Assembly (NCBI RefSeq): GCF_022227845.1
Contig: NZ_JAJNQN010000022.1
Coordinates: 1-64,000, forward strand
Length of the DNA stretch: 64,000 bases
DNA from: Ectothiorhodospira lacustris
GTDB taxonomy: Bacteria > Pseudomonadota > Gammaproteobacteria > Ectothiorhodospirales > Ectothiorhodospiraceae
Reading direction: 5' to 3'
Shown: positions 15,715-24,919 of the stretch, piece after piece
How positions within the stretch are numbered: position 1 is the first letter of the stretch
Layout: each line of letters starts with the position of its first letter
Translations under genes and position numbers: made by a program
Notes under the pieces: model-generated
Told to the model about the DNA's origin: nothing
Seen by the model: the letters and a program-made list of their open reading frames with translations, nothing else
Databases searched by the model: none

Positions 15715-17751
15715 TCAGGCCACGGCAGCGGGCTGGGCCTGCTTGCGGGCGATGATTTCCTGGTCGCAATGCGGACAGAAAGTGTGCTCACCGGCGATGT
15801 AGCCGTGCTTGGGGCAGATGGAAAAGATCGGTGTGATCGTGATGTAGGGCTGGCGGAAGTTTTCCAGGGCCCGGCGCACCAGGCGCTTGCAGGCCTCCGG
15901 GGAGGAGATCTGCTCGCCCATGTAAAGATGCAGTACGGTGCCGCCGGTGTAGCGGGTCTGCAGTGCTTCCTGGCGGGACAGGGCCTCGAAGGGATCGGCG
16001 GTGAAACCCACCGGCAGCTGGGAGCTGTTGGTGTAGTAGGGGGCATCCGGGGTGCCGGACTGGATGATGCCCGGATAGCGCTTTTGATCCTCGCGGGCAA
16101 AGCGGTAGGTGGTGCCCTCGGCCGGGGTCGCCTCCAGGTTGTACATGTTGCCGGTCTCTTCCTGGAATTCCAGCATCCGGGCGCGGACATGATCCAGCAG
16201 GCGCAGGGCCATGGCGTGACCGGAACCGGTGGTGATGTCCTCGGCATCATCGGTGAAGTTGCGGATCATCTCGTTGATGCCGTTGACGCCGATGGTGGAG
16301 AAATGATTGCGCAGTGTCCCCAAGTAGCGCCGGGTGTAGGGGAACAGCCCGTCCTCCATGTGCCGGGCGATGACCTTGCGCTTGATCTCCAGACTGTTGC
16401 GGGCCAGTTCCAGTAGCCGGTCCAGTCGGGCCAGCAGACCGGCTTCGTCGCCCCGATGGGTGAAGCCCAGGCGGGCGCAGTTGATGGTGACCACACCCAG
16501 GGAGCCGGTCTGTTCCGCCGAGCCGAACAGGCCGTTGCCCCGCTTGAGCAGTTCCCGCAGGTCCAACTGTAGCCGGCAGCACATGGAGCGCACCATGTTG
16601 GGCGACAGTTCCGAGTTGAGGAAATTCTGGAAATAGGGCAGACCGTACTTGGCGGTCATGGCGAACAGCCGTTCCGTGTTGTCGCTTTCCCAGGGGAAAT
16701 CCGAGGTGATGTTGTAGGTGGGGATGGGGAAGGTGAAGATCCGCCCCCGGGCGTCCCCTTCGGTCATCACCTCGATGTAGGCCCGGTTGATCATGTCCAT
16801 CTCCGCCTGCAGGTCCCCGTAGCAGAAAGGCTGTTCCCGGCCGCCGATGACGGGCACCTGTTCGCGCAGGTCTTCCGGGCAGACCCAGTCGAAGGTCAGA
16901 TTGGTGAAGGGCGTCTGGCAACCCCAGCGGGACGGGACGTTGAGGTTGTAAATCAGTTCCTGCATGTACTGCTTCACCTGGGCGTAGTCGAGCCGGTCCA
17001 CGCGCACAAACGGGGCCATGTAGGTGTCAAAGCTGGAAAAGGCCTGGGCGCCGGCCCATTCGTTTTGCAGGGTGCCCAGGAAATTGACGATCTGGCCCAC
17101 GGCGGAGGAGAAGTGGCGGGGCGGCGCGGCCTCCACCTTGCCCGGCACGCCGTTGAAGCCTTCCACCAGCAGGGTGCGCAGGGACCAGCCGGCGCAGTAG
17201 CCGGCCAGCATGTCCAGGTCATGGATGTGGTAGTCGCCGTCCCGGTGGGCCTGGCCGATCTCCGGCGGATAGACGTGGTTGAGCCAGTAATTGGCGATCA
17301 TCTTGCCGGAGGTGTTGAGGATCAGGCCGCCCAGGGAATAGCCCTGGTTGGCGTTGGCGGCCACCCGCCAGTCGGAACGGTCCAGATATTCGCTGATGGA
17401 GGCGTCCACGTCCACCAGGGTCCGGCGGTCGGCCCGCAGGGCCTTGTGCTGTTCCCGGTAGACGATGTAGGCCCGGGCGGTAAGCAGGTGGTTGGCGCTG
17501 ATCAGGGTCTGCTCCACCACATCCTGGATGTTTTCGATGTCCGGGCACTGACCCTGGGCAAAGCGATGGGCCAGCACCTTCACCACCTGGGCGGTGAGCA
17601 GGTTGGCCTCATGGTCTCCGAATTCCCCGGTGGCCTGGCCGGCCCGGCGGATGGCGGACTCGATGCGGACGGCATCAAAGGGCAGACGGCGGCCGTCACG
17701 CTTGATGACCTGGGTGGGCAGGGCGGGCATTCGGGAAGGCAGGGGTTCCAT
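15715..17751 (-). CDS. nrdD: Anaerobic ribonucleoside-triphosphate reductase, catalytic chain
   Basis: I start at ATG 17751 (AAGGA upstream), giving 678 residues; an in-frame ATG at 17805 adds 18 unlikely residues. An N-terminal ATP-cone (about 10-100, VIKRDGRRLPFDAVRIESAI) regulates activity. The body contains class III motifs such as YHIHDLD, NFLGTLQNEWAGAQAFSSFD and the strand ITITPIFSICPKHGY, and the chain ends with the zinc module ICPKHGY...FCPHCD. The RVxGY glycyl loop that should follow is missing from this chain and is encoded by the next gene. It reduces ribonucleotides without oxygen, so this host grows anaerobically at least in part. Confidence 0.93.
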   Translation of the reverse strand: MEPLPSRMPALPTQVIKRDGRRLPFDAVRIESAIRRAGQATGEFGDHEANLLTAQVVKVLAHRFAQGQCPDIENIQDVVEQTLISANHLLTARAYIVYREQHKALRADRRTLVDVDASISEYLDRSDWRVAANANQGYSLGGLILNTSGKMIANYWLNHVYPPEIGQAHRDGDYHIHDLDMLAGYCAGWSLRTLLVEGFNGVPGKVEAAPPRHFSSAVGQIVNFLGTLQNEWAGAQAFSSFDTYMAPFVRVDRLDYAQVKQYMQELIYNLNVPSRWGCQTPFTNLTFDWVCPEDLREQVPVIGGREQPFCYGDLQAEMDMINRAYIEVMTEGDARGRIFTFPIPTYNITSDFPWESDNTERLFAMTAKYGLPYFQNFLNSELSPNMVRSMCCRLQLDLRELLKRGNGLFGSAEQTGSLGVVTINCARLGFTHRGDEAGLLARLDRLLELARNSLEIKRKVIARHMEDGLFPYTRRYLGTLRNHFSTIGVNGINEMIRNFTDDAEDITTGSGHAMALRLLDHVRARMLEFQEETGNMYNLEATPAEGTTYRFAREDQKRYPGIIQSGTPDAPYYTNSSQLPVGFTADPFEALSRQEALQTRYTGGTVLHLYMGEQISSPEACKRLVRRALENFRQPYITITPIFSICPKHGYIAGEHTFCPHCDQEIIARKQAQPAAVA

Positions 17752-17906
17752 GAAGACGGGATCCTTTGGGCTACTAGATATGGTGCTGCGGATTATAGCA
17801 GGCACAATATTTTGTGAAAGTCCTGGATCCAGTCCCCCGGCAAAGCCGGTCGGCGCCTCGATGGATCAGCAGATATCATGAGGTCCACGTCGGGCAGGCC
17901 CGGTGC

Positions 17907-19217
17907 TCAAAGTTGTTCCATCACGCAGCTGGCCAGTTCCGCCGCCAGGTTGTTGCCCCAGAAAATACCCTTCGGCGTCAGGGAATAACGACCGTCCTTG
18001 ACGGGGTTCAGGAGCGCCTGATCCACCCGCTGCTCGCATCGCGCCAGCAGGTCCGCATGTGCCACTGCCGGCACCGTGTCCGGCGTCACATGGCCGAACT
18101 GGATGGCGCCGATGAATCGATATAGGGCATCATAGGGCGGACGGGTGGTCATGCCCTCGCGGTCGGTGAGCCTCTCTAAACTCTGGGCGTAAGCCTCCGG
18201 GGACAAGGGGTTCATGAGCATCATGCCGGCCAGTCGCCCGCCTGCACCGGCGCCCAGGGGCAGGGTGTCTCCACCCTGGTAGCGCAATGCCACATACCGG
18301 TAACGGTCCCTGCCGGGTCTGACCATCTTGGTCAGTTCCAGAACCTCGAATCCCTGCCGTTGACCGGCTTCCAGAATCCGTGAAAACAGTTGCCATTCCC
18401 GGGCCAGGGTCCGCGGAGTCTGGGCGGCGTGGGCCATGTGTTCATGGGCCAGCCGGCTCTTTTCCCGGATCATCAGGGAATACAGGGAAAAACCCGCCAG
18501 ATCCAGCTCGGCGATGGCGGCAAGGTCGTGGGCCAGTTCCCCGTCGCTCTGCATGGGGTAGTGGTAGATCAGGTCCATGCCCAGGTTGTCCAGCCCCAGG
18601 GCGCGGAAACGTCGGATATGGGCCTTGGCCCATTCCCCGTTTTTCAACCGCCCCAGCAGTTCCCGGCCGCGATCATGGAAGGTCTGCACGCCCAGACTGA
18701 GACGGTTGACGCCTTCCGCCATGACCGCCCTCAGCTTGTCTTCATCTAGATCGGAGAGGCTGCTTTCCAGGGTGATTTCCACATCATCCGTCAGTTGAAA
18801 ATGTGTCCTGAGTGCCTGCAGGATCCGCTGCAGGTCGGGCGTGGACAGGGTGCTGGGGGTTCCGCCGCCGAAATATACGGCCCCGTAACAGCCATCACGG
18901 ACATAGGGGATCCTGGTGACGGCTTCCATTTCTCGGATCAGCAGATCGGCATAGCGGGACTCGGGGCTGCCCTTCATCCGGCGCATGTTGCAGAAATGAC
19001 AGATCCGGCGGCAGAACGGGATGTGCAGGTAAATGGCCCTAGGGCGCGGGTCCACCGTCCGGTTCAGCAGGTGCTCACCCAGGGTCGCGGTGCCCTCGCA
19101 CAGGGGCTGCAGCGGCATGATGGCGTCATGATGGCTGCGCTTGCGCCGGGGGTAGGGCAGATCCTCGCTGAAGGCAGGCATGGACAGACCGGGCATGTCG
19201 GTGGCGATGGTGGTCAT
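17907..19217 (-). CDS. hutW: Radical-SAM heme-degrading enzyme HutW/ChuW (anaerobilin synthase-like)
   Basis: 436 residues from ATG 19217, which overlaps the hmuV stop (ATGA). The cluster motif CRRICHFC (Cys69, Cys73, Cys76) has the CxxxCxxC spacing, followed by YFGGGTPSTL. Overall it resembles HemN, but its place in a heme uptake operon points to HutW/ChuW, which opens the heme ring anaerobically by radical methyl transfer and frees iron. A HemN (coproporphyrinogen dehydrogenase) role is the alternative, made unlikely by the neighbours. Confidence 0.88.
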   Translation of the reverse strand: MTTIATDMPGLSMPAFSEDLPYPRRKRSHHDAIMPLQPLCEGTATLGEHLLNRTVDPRPRAIYLHIPFCRRICHFCNMRRMKGSPESRYADLLIREMEAVTRIPYVRDGCYGAVYFGGGTPSTLSTPDLQRILQALRTHFQLTDDVEITLESSLSDLDEDKLRAVMAEGVNRLSLGVQTFHDRGRELLGRLKNGEWAKAHIRRFRALGLDNLGMDLIYHYPMQSDGELAHDLAAIAELDLAGFSLYSLMIREKSRLAHEHMAHAAQTPRTLAREWQLFSRILEAGQRQGFEVLELTKMVRPGRDRYRYVALRYQGGDTLPLGAGAGGRLAGMMLMNPLSPEAYAQSLERLTDREGMTTRPPYDALYRFIGAIQFGHVTPDTVPAVAHADLLARCEQRVDQALLNPVKDGRYSLTPKGIFWGNNLAAELASCVMEQL

Positions 19218-20041
19218 GCGGCATGCTCCCGGTGAGCGGTGGCGCAACCCAGGCCGTAGCGCATGCGGACCCAGGGGCATCCCGTGAGACTGTCCTTTTC
19301 CACCAAGCATTCCACCCCCCAAGCGTGGGTGATGGTTTCGGCGCGCATGACCTGGGCCGGCGTGCCGCTGGCCACCACCTTGCCGTCCTTGAGCACGGTG
19401 ATATGGTCCGCGTAGGCGGCGGCCAGATTCAGGTCGTGCAGCACCACCAGGATGGTTCGGCCCCGGGCGGCGTCCACCCGCAGCAGTTCCATGAGCCGCA
19501 GCTGATGCCTGACGTCCAGGGCCGAGGTGGGTTCATCCAGCAGCAGCAGGCCCGGCTGGTCCGGGCCGGTGTCATGGACCTGGGCCAGTACCCGGGCCAT
19601 CTGCACCCGCTGGCGTTCCCCGCCGGAAAGACTGCGGTAGTCCCGGCCCGACAGGTGCCATACACCGGCCCGGTCCAGGGCCTCGCGGACGATCCTGGCG
19701 TCCCGGTCCGGCGTGCGATGGGGCAGGCGACCCATCTCCGCCACTTCCCAGGCGGTGAGCGGGAACGTGACCACGTTTTCCTGGGGCAGCACGGCCCGGC
19801 AGCGGGCCAGGGCATGGGGACACCACTGATCCAGTGCCTGTCCGCACCAGGTGACCTCGCCGCTGCTGGGCGGCATATCTCCGGCCATCACAGACAGTAG
19901 TGTGCTCTTGCCGGCGCCGTTGGGCCCGACCAGCACGTGCACGCTGCCTGGGTGGGCTTCCAGCCCGGCCTGATCCAGCAGACGCCGTCCTCCCCGCTCC
20001 ACCACCAGATTGGAAATCCTTGCCAGGGCCTGTGTGTTCAT
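19214..20041 (-). CDS. hmuV: Heme ABC transporter ATPase HmuV
   Basis: 275 residues from ATG 20041, overlapping the hmuU stop by four bases. Walker A GPNGAGKS, signature LSGGERQRV and Walker B LLLLDEPTSALD are intact. The C-terminal stretch resembles HmuV/BtuD-like importers. It powers transport of heme from the periplasm through HmuU. In-frame sequence upstream to 20461 is antisense to hmuU and not used. Confidence 0.93.
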   Translation of the reverse strand: MNTQALARISNLVVERGGRRLLDQAGLEAHPGSVHVLVGPNGAGKSTLLSVMAGDMPPSSGEVTWCGQALDQWCPHALARCRAVLPQENVVTFPLTAWEVAEMGRLPHRTPDRDARIVREALDRAGVWHLSGRDYRSLSGGERQRVQMARVLAQVHDTGPDQPGLLLLDEPTSALDVRHQLRLMELLRVDAARGRTILVVLHDLNLAAAYADHITVLKDGKVVASGTPAQVMRAETITHAWGVECLVEKDSLTGCPWVRMRYGLGCATAHREHAA

Positions 20042-21117
20042 CCGAGCCTCCCTTTTTGCCGCAGCAGCAGCCAGAGGAAAAATGGTCCCCCCAGCAGGGA
20101 CGTGAGCAGCCCGATGGGCAGCTCCGCGGGGGCGACGATGATGCGGGCGAGGGCATCGGCCAGCAGGAGCAGCAGGGCGCCCCCCAGGGCCGAGGCCGGC
20201 AGCAGATAACGGTGGTCCGGGCCGATGGTCAGGCGCAGCAGATGGGGCACCACCAGCCCGACGAAACCGATGATGCCGGCAATGGCCACGGAGGCACCCA
20301 CCGCTAGGGCGGCCATGACCACCACCAGGGTCTTGATCCGGTGCACGGGAAAGCCCAGATGGGTGGCCACGGACTCCCCCAGCATGAGGCCGTTGAGGGC
20401 ACGGGCCACCAGGGGCATGCAGGCCAGGGCCAGCAGGACCAGTCCCGCGCTGACGGCCCACAGGGTCCAGCCGGCGTGAGCCAGCGAGCCCATGTTCCAG
20501 AAGGTGAGGGTACGCAGTTGCTGGTCGTCGGCCATGTACACCAGCATGCCGGTGGCGGCGCCGGCAATGGCATTGATGGCGATACCGCCCAGCAGCAGGG
20601 TGGCCACCGAGGTATGCCCGCCGTGACTGGCCAGCCGGTAGACCAGCCAGGTGGTCCCCAGACCGCCGGCAAACGCCGCCAGCGGCAGGGTGAACACGCC
20701 CAGGGCCATGACCAGGGGGGCCAGCACGGTGGTGCCCAGCACGATCACGCTGACCGCCCCCAGGGCCGCGCCGGCGGATACCCCGATCAGGCCCGGGTCG
20801 GCCAGCGGGTTCCTGAACAGGCCCTGCAGGGCCACCCCGCTCACGGCCAGGGCGGCACCCACGGTGATGGCCACCAGCACCCGGGGCAGGCGCAGGTTGA
20901 GAATGACTTCCCGCAGGAACGGGTCATCCAGGTGTCCGGTCAATACCCACAGAACTTCCGCCGGACTCACCTCCACCGCGCCGGTGGTCAGTCCCAGCAG
21001 AGCGGCGGCGAGGACCGCCGGTATCAGGGCGATCACCACCCAGCGGGCACGGGCCGAGCGGGAGCCGGGCGCCGAGAGGGTCCCGGTGGCGGGGATTTGG
21101 GAAGCCACGGTGCTCAT
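20038..21117 (-). CDS. hmuU: Heme ABC transporter permease HmuU (FecCD family)
   Basis: 359 residues with about ten hydrophobic spans and the FecCD hallmarks LRLPRVLVAITVGAALAVSG, NPLADPGLIGVSAGAALGA and GIIGFVGLVVPHLLR. The start overlaps the hmuT stop and the end overlaps hmuV, each by four bases. Confidence 0.93.
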   Translation of the reverse strand: MSTVASQIPATGTLSAPGSRSARARWVVIALIPAVLAAALLGLTTGAVEVSPAEVLWVLTGHLDDPFLREVILNLRLPRVLVAITVGAALAVSGVALQGLFRNPLADPGLIGVSAGAALGAVSVIVLGTTVLAPLVMALGVFTLPLAAFAGGLGTTWLVYRLASHGGHTSVATLLLGGIAINAIAGAATGMLVYMADDQQLRTLTFWNMGSLAHAGWTLWAVSAGLVLLALACMPLVARALNGLMLGESVATHLGFPVHRIKTLVVVMAALAVGASVAIAGIIGFVGLVVPHLLRLTIGPDHRYLLPASALGGALLLLLADALARIIVAPAELPIGLLTSLLGGPFFLWLLLRQKGRLG

Positions 21118-21995
21118 GGGGATGGGATATCGGTGAAGCGGGCGTCCCGGCGGGTGTGTGACTCACCCGCCAGGAAACGGGTGACCGTGAGCACGGCCTC
21201 GCCCAGCCTCGGGCCGAACCCCAGCAGGAACAGGGTGTCGCCCACATATTGCGGTACCCGCCCCAGCATGCCGCCGAAGTCCGCCGCCGCCGCCCCGGTG
21301 ATCACCAGGGCATCGGGGCGTTTGGCCATGACGCCTTCCCGGGACACGGGCCGATAGCCGGCAAAGTCGGTGAAAACATTGCGTCCGCCGGCCAGGCGGA
21401 TCAGGGCATCCGCCTTGGTGTCCCGGCCCGCGGCCACCGCATTGCCCTGGCCGTGGGCCATCAGGGCCACCACGGCGGGCGGGCGGGGAAATCCCGCCTG
21501 CAGATCCCTGGCCCGGGCCAGGTCCTGGTCCACATCGTCGATGACCCGCCGGGCGGTTTCCGCGGCGTCCAGCCATTGTCCCAGGGTCCGTACCCTGGCC
21601 CTGAACCCTTCGAGGCTCGGTTCCCCGGGGACGGTCAGTATCCTTACGCCGGCCTCCCGGGCCCGGGTCAGCGTGCCTTCGGGTCCGGCGCTGCCGTCAT
21701 GGATCAGGGCGTGGGGCCGCAGGGCCAGCAGGCTCTCGATGGTGAGGGTGTGCTGGTAGCCCACCCTGGGCAGGGCCTCGGCGGCCACCGGGTAGGTGCT
21801 GGTGCTGTCGGTACCCACGATCCGGCCGCCGGCCCCCAGGGCGAAGACGGTCTCCGTCAGTCCGCCACCGACGGTGATGAGGCGGTGCCCCTCACTCAGT
21901 CCGTCATCGGCACGGTGCTGCATGGCCCACAGGCCGGTAGGCAGACCGGCGAGGGCCATGACGCCCATCAGGCGCAGCAGTTCACGACGGTGCAT
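21114..21995 (-). CDS. hmuT: Heme-binding periplasmic protein HmuT
   Basis: 293 residues. The N terminus MHRRELLRLMGVMALAGLP could be a Tat-type or Sec signal. The mature part has the clamp-like fold of iron-chelate binding proteins: VGGGLTETVFALGAGGRIVGTDSTSTYP and LLALRPHALI. It carries heme from the outer-membrane receptor to HmuUV. A 55-base gap separates it from the receptor gene upstream. Confidence 0.9.
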   Translation of the reverse strand: MHRRELLRLMGVMALAGLPTGLWAMQHRADDGLSEGHRLITVGGGLTETVFALGAGGRIVGTDSTSTYPVAAEALPRVGYQHTLTIESLLALRPHALIHDGSAGPEGTLTRAREAGVRILTVPGEPSLEGFRARVRTLGQWLDAAETARRVIDDVDQDLARARDLQAGFPRPPAVVALMAHGQGNAVAAGRDTKADALIRLAGGRNVFTDFAGYRPVSREGVMAKRPDALVITGAAAADFGGMLGRVPQYVGDTLFLLGFGPRLGEAVLTVTRFLAGESHTRRDARFTDIPSP

Positions 21996-22050
21996 GTCGA
22001 CCTCGGTCGCTGCGGGTGTTCAGCGGGTTCATGGCAGGGTCTCCTTGATG

Positions 22051-24078
22051 TCAGAAGCGATAGCTGGCCTGGATCTTCATGTTGCGCCCCGGGTCGTTCA
22101 TGGATGACAGGTGGGGGCGGTAGGTCTTGTCGGTGAGATTGTCGATGCCGAAATCCACCCGCATCCGGTCCCGGTCCGCGCCAGGTCGCAGGGTCAGAAA
22201 GACATCGGTGAGGGTGTAGCTGTCGGCGGTGTCCGCGTCGTCCGGTACCCGGTCCTGGGACCAGGCATGGGTCACGCGGCCACCCAGGGTGAGCCGACCC
22301 TGCATGACATGCACGCCCCCTTCCAGCGCCAGGTTATCGGCGGGAATGCCGGACAGGGGGCCGCCTTCGGTGCGGTTGTCTCCCCGCTGCCGGGCGGCGC
22401 TCAGGGTGATGAAGTGATCCGGATGGGTGTAATGAATCTCCAGTTCCTGCCCCCGCAGGCGGGCATCGCTGACGTTCTCGAAGTAGGTGCGGCCACCGGG
22501 GATGGGAGGACCGAAGGCCGGCATCTCCAACTCCACGATCTGGTCGATGAAGTCCTCCACGTCGTTCTGGTACACCGACAGTCTTGCCCGCAACCGGTCC
22601 TCGGGATGGAACAGGCCCCGTGCATGGTGGGTCAGGCCCAGTTCCTTGTTGCGGGCCTTTTCCGGCCGCAGGTCCGGGTTGGGCTCGAACCGGTTGTTGC
22701 CGAAGTGGATGCCGCCCACGTACAGGTTGGTGAGGGAGGGGGCGCGGAAGGCCTCGGAATAGCCGGCGAACAGTTCCCAGTCGGGGGCCAGGGTATAGGT
22801 GGCGCTGATCTGTCCGGACCATTCGGATTCGGTCAGACGGTCGTGGTCGTCGGCATCCTTCCTGAAGTGGTCGTAACGCAGGCCGGGCGCGATCTCCAGG
22901 CGATCCGTGACGAGTAGCCGATCCACCAGGAAGATTCCGGTGACTGTCTGGCGGGCATCGGGATGCATGGGACGGCTCTCGCCATCCCGCTCCCCTTTTT
23001 GGCGATCCCGATAATGTTCCAGACCCACGACCACCAGATGATCCACCGGGCCGGTCTCAAACCGCAGGGTGTTGGTCAGATCCAACCCCAGGGTATTGAG
23101 TTGGGTGACATCGTTGCGGTTGGTGTCGGTGCGGGTTTCGTCCAGTTCCACCTGATTGCCGTAGAGGGTGGCATCCAGGTCCAGCCAGTGGCTGTCATCG
23201 GGATGCAGTTGGTAGCGCAGGGTCTGGGTTCGATTGTCCGTGCGCCGGTCGACGATGATGGCGGTGCTGCCGGTGCCGGTACTGTTGGCATTGGAGGGGA
23301 TTTCGTGATCATCCCGAAAGGCCTGCAGACTGAGGGTCAGACGGTGCCCGGGTGCCGGGGTCAGGGTGCCCTTGAGCAGGCCGGAGGTGATCTCATCTCC
23401 GGTGTAATAGATGGATTTGCCATCGCCGTCTTTTTGGTCGGATTGCTCCCGCTTGAGCACGTTGGCCAGCAGTGACAGGCGTTCTCCTCGTCCTGCGGCG
23501 GTGGCCGAGAACAGGGATTGATCCCCCTGGCTTTGGTAGCCGGCGCTCACCCGGCCGCCGGCATCGGCGTCCGGATCCAGGAAATCATCGGCATCCTGGG
23601 TGCGGAAATTCACCACCCCGCCCAGGGCGCCCGAACCATACAGGGTGGAGGCCGGTCCCCTGAGCACTTCCACCTGTTCCAGCAGCAGGGGGTCCAGAAA
23701 GATTCTGCCCTTGTGGCCGGCGCCGAAATTCTGGCGCGCATTGTCCACCCGGATCACTACCCGTTCTCCACTCAGACCGCGGATCACCGGTTCCATGGCG
23801 ATGGACCGGGCGCCGCCGCCGATGCCGACGCCGGGCAGCATGCGCATGATGTCCGCCAGGTCGGCGGCCTGGTCCCGGTCCATGGACTCACGGTCACGCA
23901 CGGCCACGGGAGCATTGACCTGCTCCACCGGTGCCGGCATGCGGGTGGATTCGATCACCAGGGAGGGGAGGGGCACTGCCGCATGAAGAGGATCCCCGGC
24001 CGGATCCCCCCCGTGGGCCGTACCGGAAAGGGCGGCGGCGATGGCCGCGGTGAGCATGCACAGGCGCTGACGCGTCAT
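22051..24078 (-). CDS. TonB-dependent hemoglobin/heme receptor
   Basis: 675 residues from ATG 24078 with an excellent GGAGG site; the extension to 24216 is not needed. Signal peptide to about 23, candidate TonB box near LPSLVIES, plug domain with MLPGVGIGGGARS, and a beta barrel ending in Phe. The heme-receptor FRAP box is FRAPSLTNLY and the NPNL-like box reads NPDL, with a His (GGIHFG) between them, which points to heme or hemoprotein as ligand. A candidate Fur box lies upstream at 24217-24235. Confidence 0.92.
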   Translation of the reverse strand: MTRQRLCMLTAAIAAALSGTAHGGDPAGDPLHAAVPLPSLVIESTRMPAPVEQVNAPVAVRDRESMDRDQAADLADIMRMLPGVGIGGGARSIAMEPVIRGLSGERVVIRVDNARQNFGAGHKGRIFLDPLLLEQVEVLRGPASTLYGSGALGGVVNFRTQDADDFLDPDADAGGRVSAGYQSQGDQSLFSATAAGRGERLSLLANVLKREQSDQKDGDGKSIYYTGDEITSGLLKGTLTPAPGHRLTLSLQAFRDDHEIPSNANSTGTGSTAIIVDRRTDNRTQTLRYQLHPDDSHWLDLDATLYGNQVELDETRTDTNRNDVTQLNTLGLDLTNTLRFETGPVDHLVVVGLEHYRDRQKGERDGESRPMHPDARQTVTGIFLVDRLLVTDRLEIAPGLRYDHFRKDADDHDRLTESEWSGQISATYTLAPDWELFAGYSEAFRAPSLTNLYVGGIHFGNNRFEPNPDLRPEKARNKELGLTHHARGLFHPEDRLRARLSVYQNDVEDFIDQIVELEMPAFGPPIPGGRTYFENVSDARLRGQELEIHYTHPDHFITLSAARQRGDNRTEGGPLSGIPADNLALEGGVHVMQGRLTLGGRVTHAWSQDRVPDDADTADSYTLTDVFLTLRPGADRDRMRVDFGIDNLTDKTYRPHLSSMNDPGRNMKIQASYRF

Positions 24079-24216
24079 GAAACCTCCAGGACCCGACGAA
24101 GTGGGCGCACTCCGTCCCAAGCTTGAAAAGGCGGCCTGGCTGGCTTGCCGACAGGGTCGGTGGCGGGCTGAGCTGCAAGTGGACTCAGGTGTTTCCGCGA
24201 TGGGAAACGGGAACAA

Positions 24217-24235
24217 TCAAATGATATTGATTATT
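24217..24235 (-). promoter_or_regulatory. Candidate Fur box upstream of the heme receptor
   Basis: Plus-strand reading TCAAATGATATTGATTATT matches the 19-base Fur consensus at about 13 positions and continues into ATTTG. It lies about 140 bases before the receptor ATG, in the gap between receptor and ChuY-like gene, and implies a second promoter within the heme cluster. Confidence 0.65.
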
Positions 24236-24253
24236 ATTTGCAAGTCAAGGGTG

Positions 24254-24919
24254 TCATCCCGTTCCGGTTGCCGGGATCGGATCGATCCGGGCGCGATCCC
24301 TGTCCACGGCCGCATAAGCCCTGCCGAGGGCGCCGGGATCGGACATCACCTGTCGGATCAGCAGCGCCACGTCTGCTCGCTGAATGAAGCCGTGAATGGC
24401 GGGGTTTTCCGACAGCATGCCCCGACCCGTGGCCGGTTCATTGCCCAGACCGCCGGGACGAATGAGGGTAAAGGGCACGCCTGAAGCCTTGAGATGGGTT
24501 TCCGCCCGGGTCTTGGCATCCACCACGTCCCCGAAGGCGGCGATGGCCCGTGCCGAGCGGAACGGCATCATCTCGCCGCAGCCGATGGCGGTCACCAGAA
24601 TGCAGTGCCGAACCCCTCGGGCAGCGGCGGCATCGACAATGATCCGGTTGCCGTCGTCGTCCACGAAACGGCCGTCTTCGGTTCGGCCCGATACCGTGGA
24701 AACCACGATGCCCTGATCATCCAGCGCATCGAAGGCCCGTTTCACATCACCGGGTTCGAGGACGTCACCGGGCATGATGTCGGCACCTATCTCCAGCAGG
24801 GGCAGGGCGTCCGTGCGCGGGCGAACCATGGCTAGTACCGGGATGTCATCCCGCCGGAGCAGCCGGGCCAGCGCCAGACCGACCCCGCGGCCGGCACCGA
24901 AGATGAGGACGGGGGTCAT
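24254..24919 (-). CDS. chuY: NAD(P)-binding protein, ChuY-like anaerobilin reductase
   Basis: 221 residues with an N-terminal Rossmann motif FGAGRGVG, a mid-chain LVTAIGCGEMMPF and the LIRPGGLGNEPATG segment, like ChuY and other short atypical SDR proteins. ChuY reduces the open-chain product formed by ChuW/HutW and uses NADPH. It is directly coupled to hutX (ATGA overlap) and belongs to the same cluster as hutW, giving a complete anaerobic heme breakdown route. A generic NAD(P)H-binding oxidoreductase is the fallback call. Confidence 0.78.
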   Translation of the reverse strand: MTPVLIFGAGRGVGLALARLLRRDDIPVLAMVRPRTDALPLLEIGADIMPGDVLEPGDVKRAFDALDDQGIVVSTVSGRTEDGRFVDDDGNRIIVDAAAARGVRHCILVTAIGCGEMMPFRSARAIAAFGDVVDAKTRAETHLKASGVPFTLIRPGGLGNEPATGRGMLSENPAIHGFIQRADVALLIRQVMSDPGALGRAYAAVDRDRARIDPIPATGTG

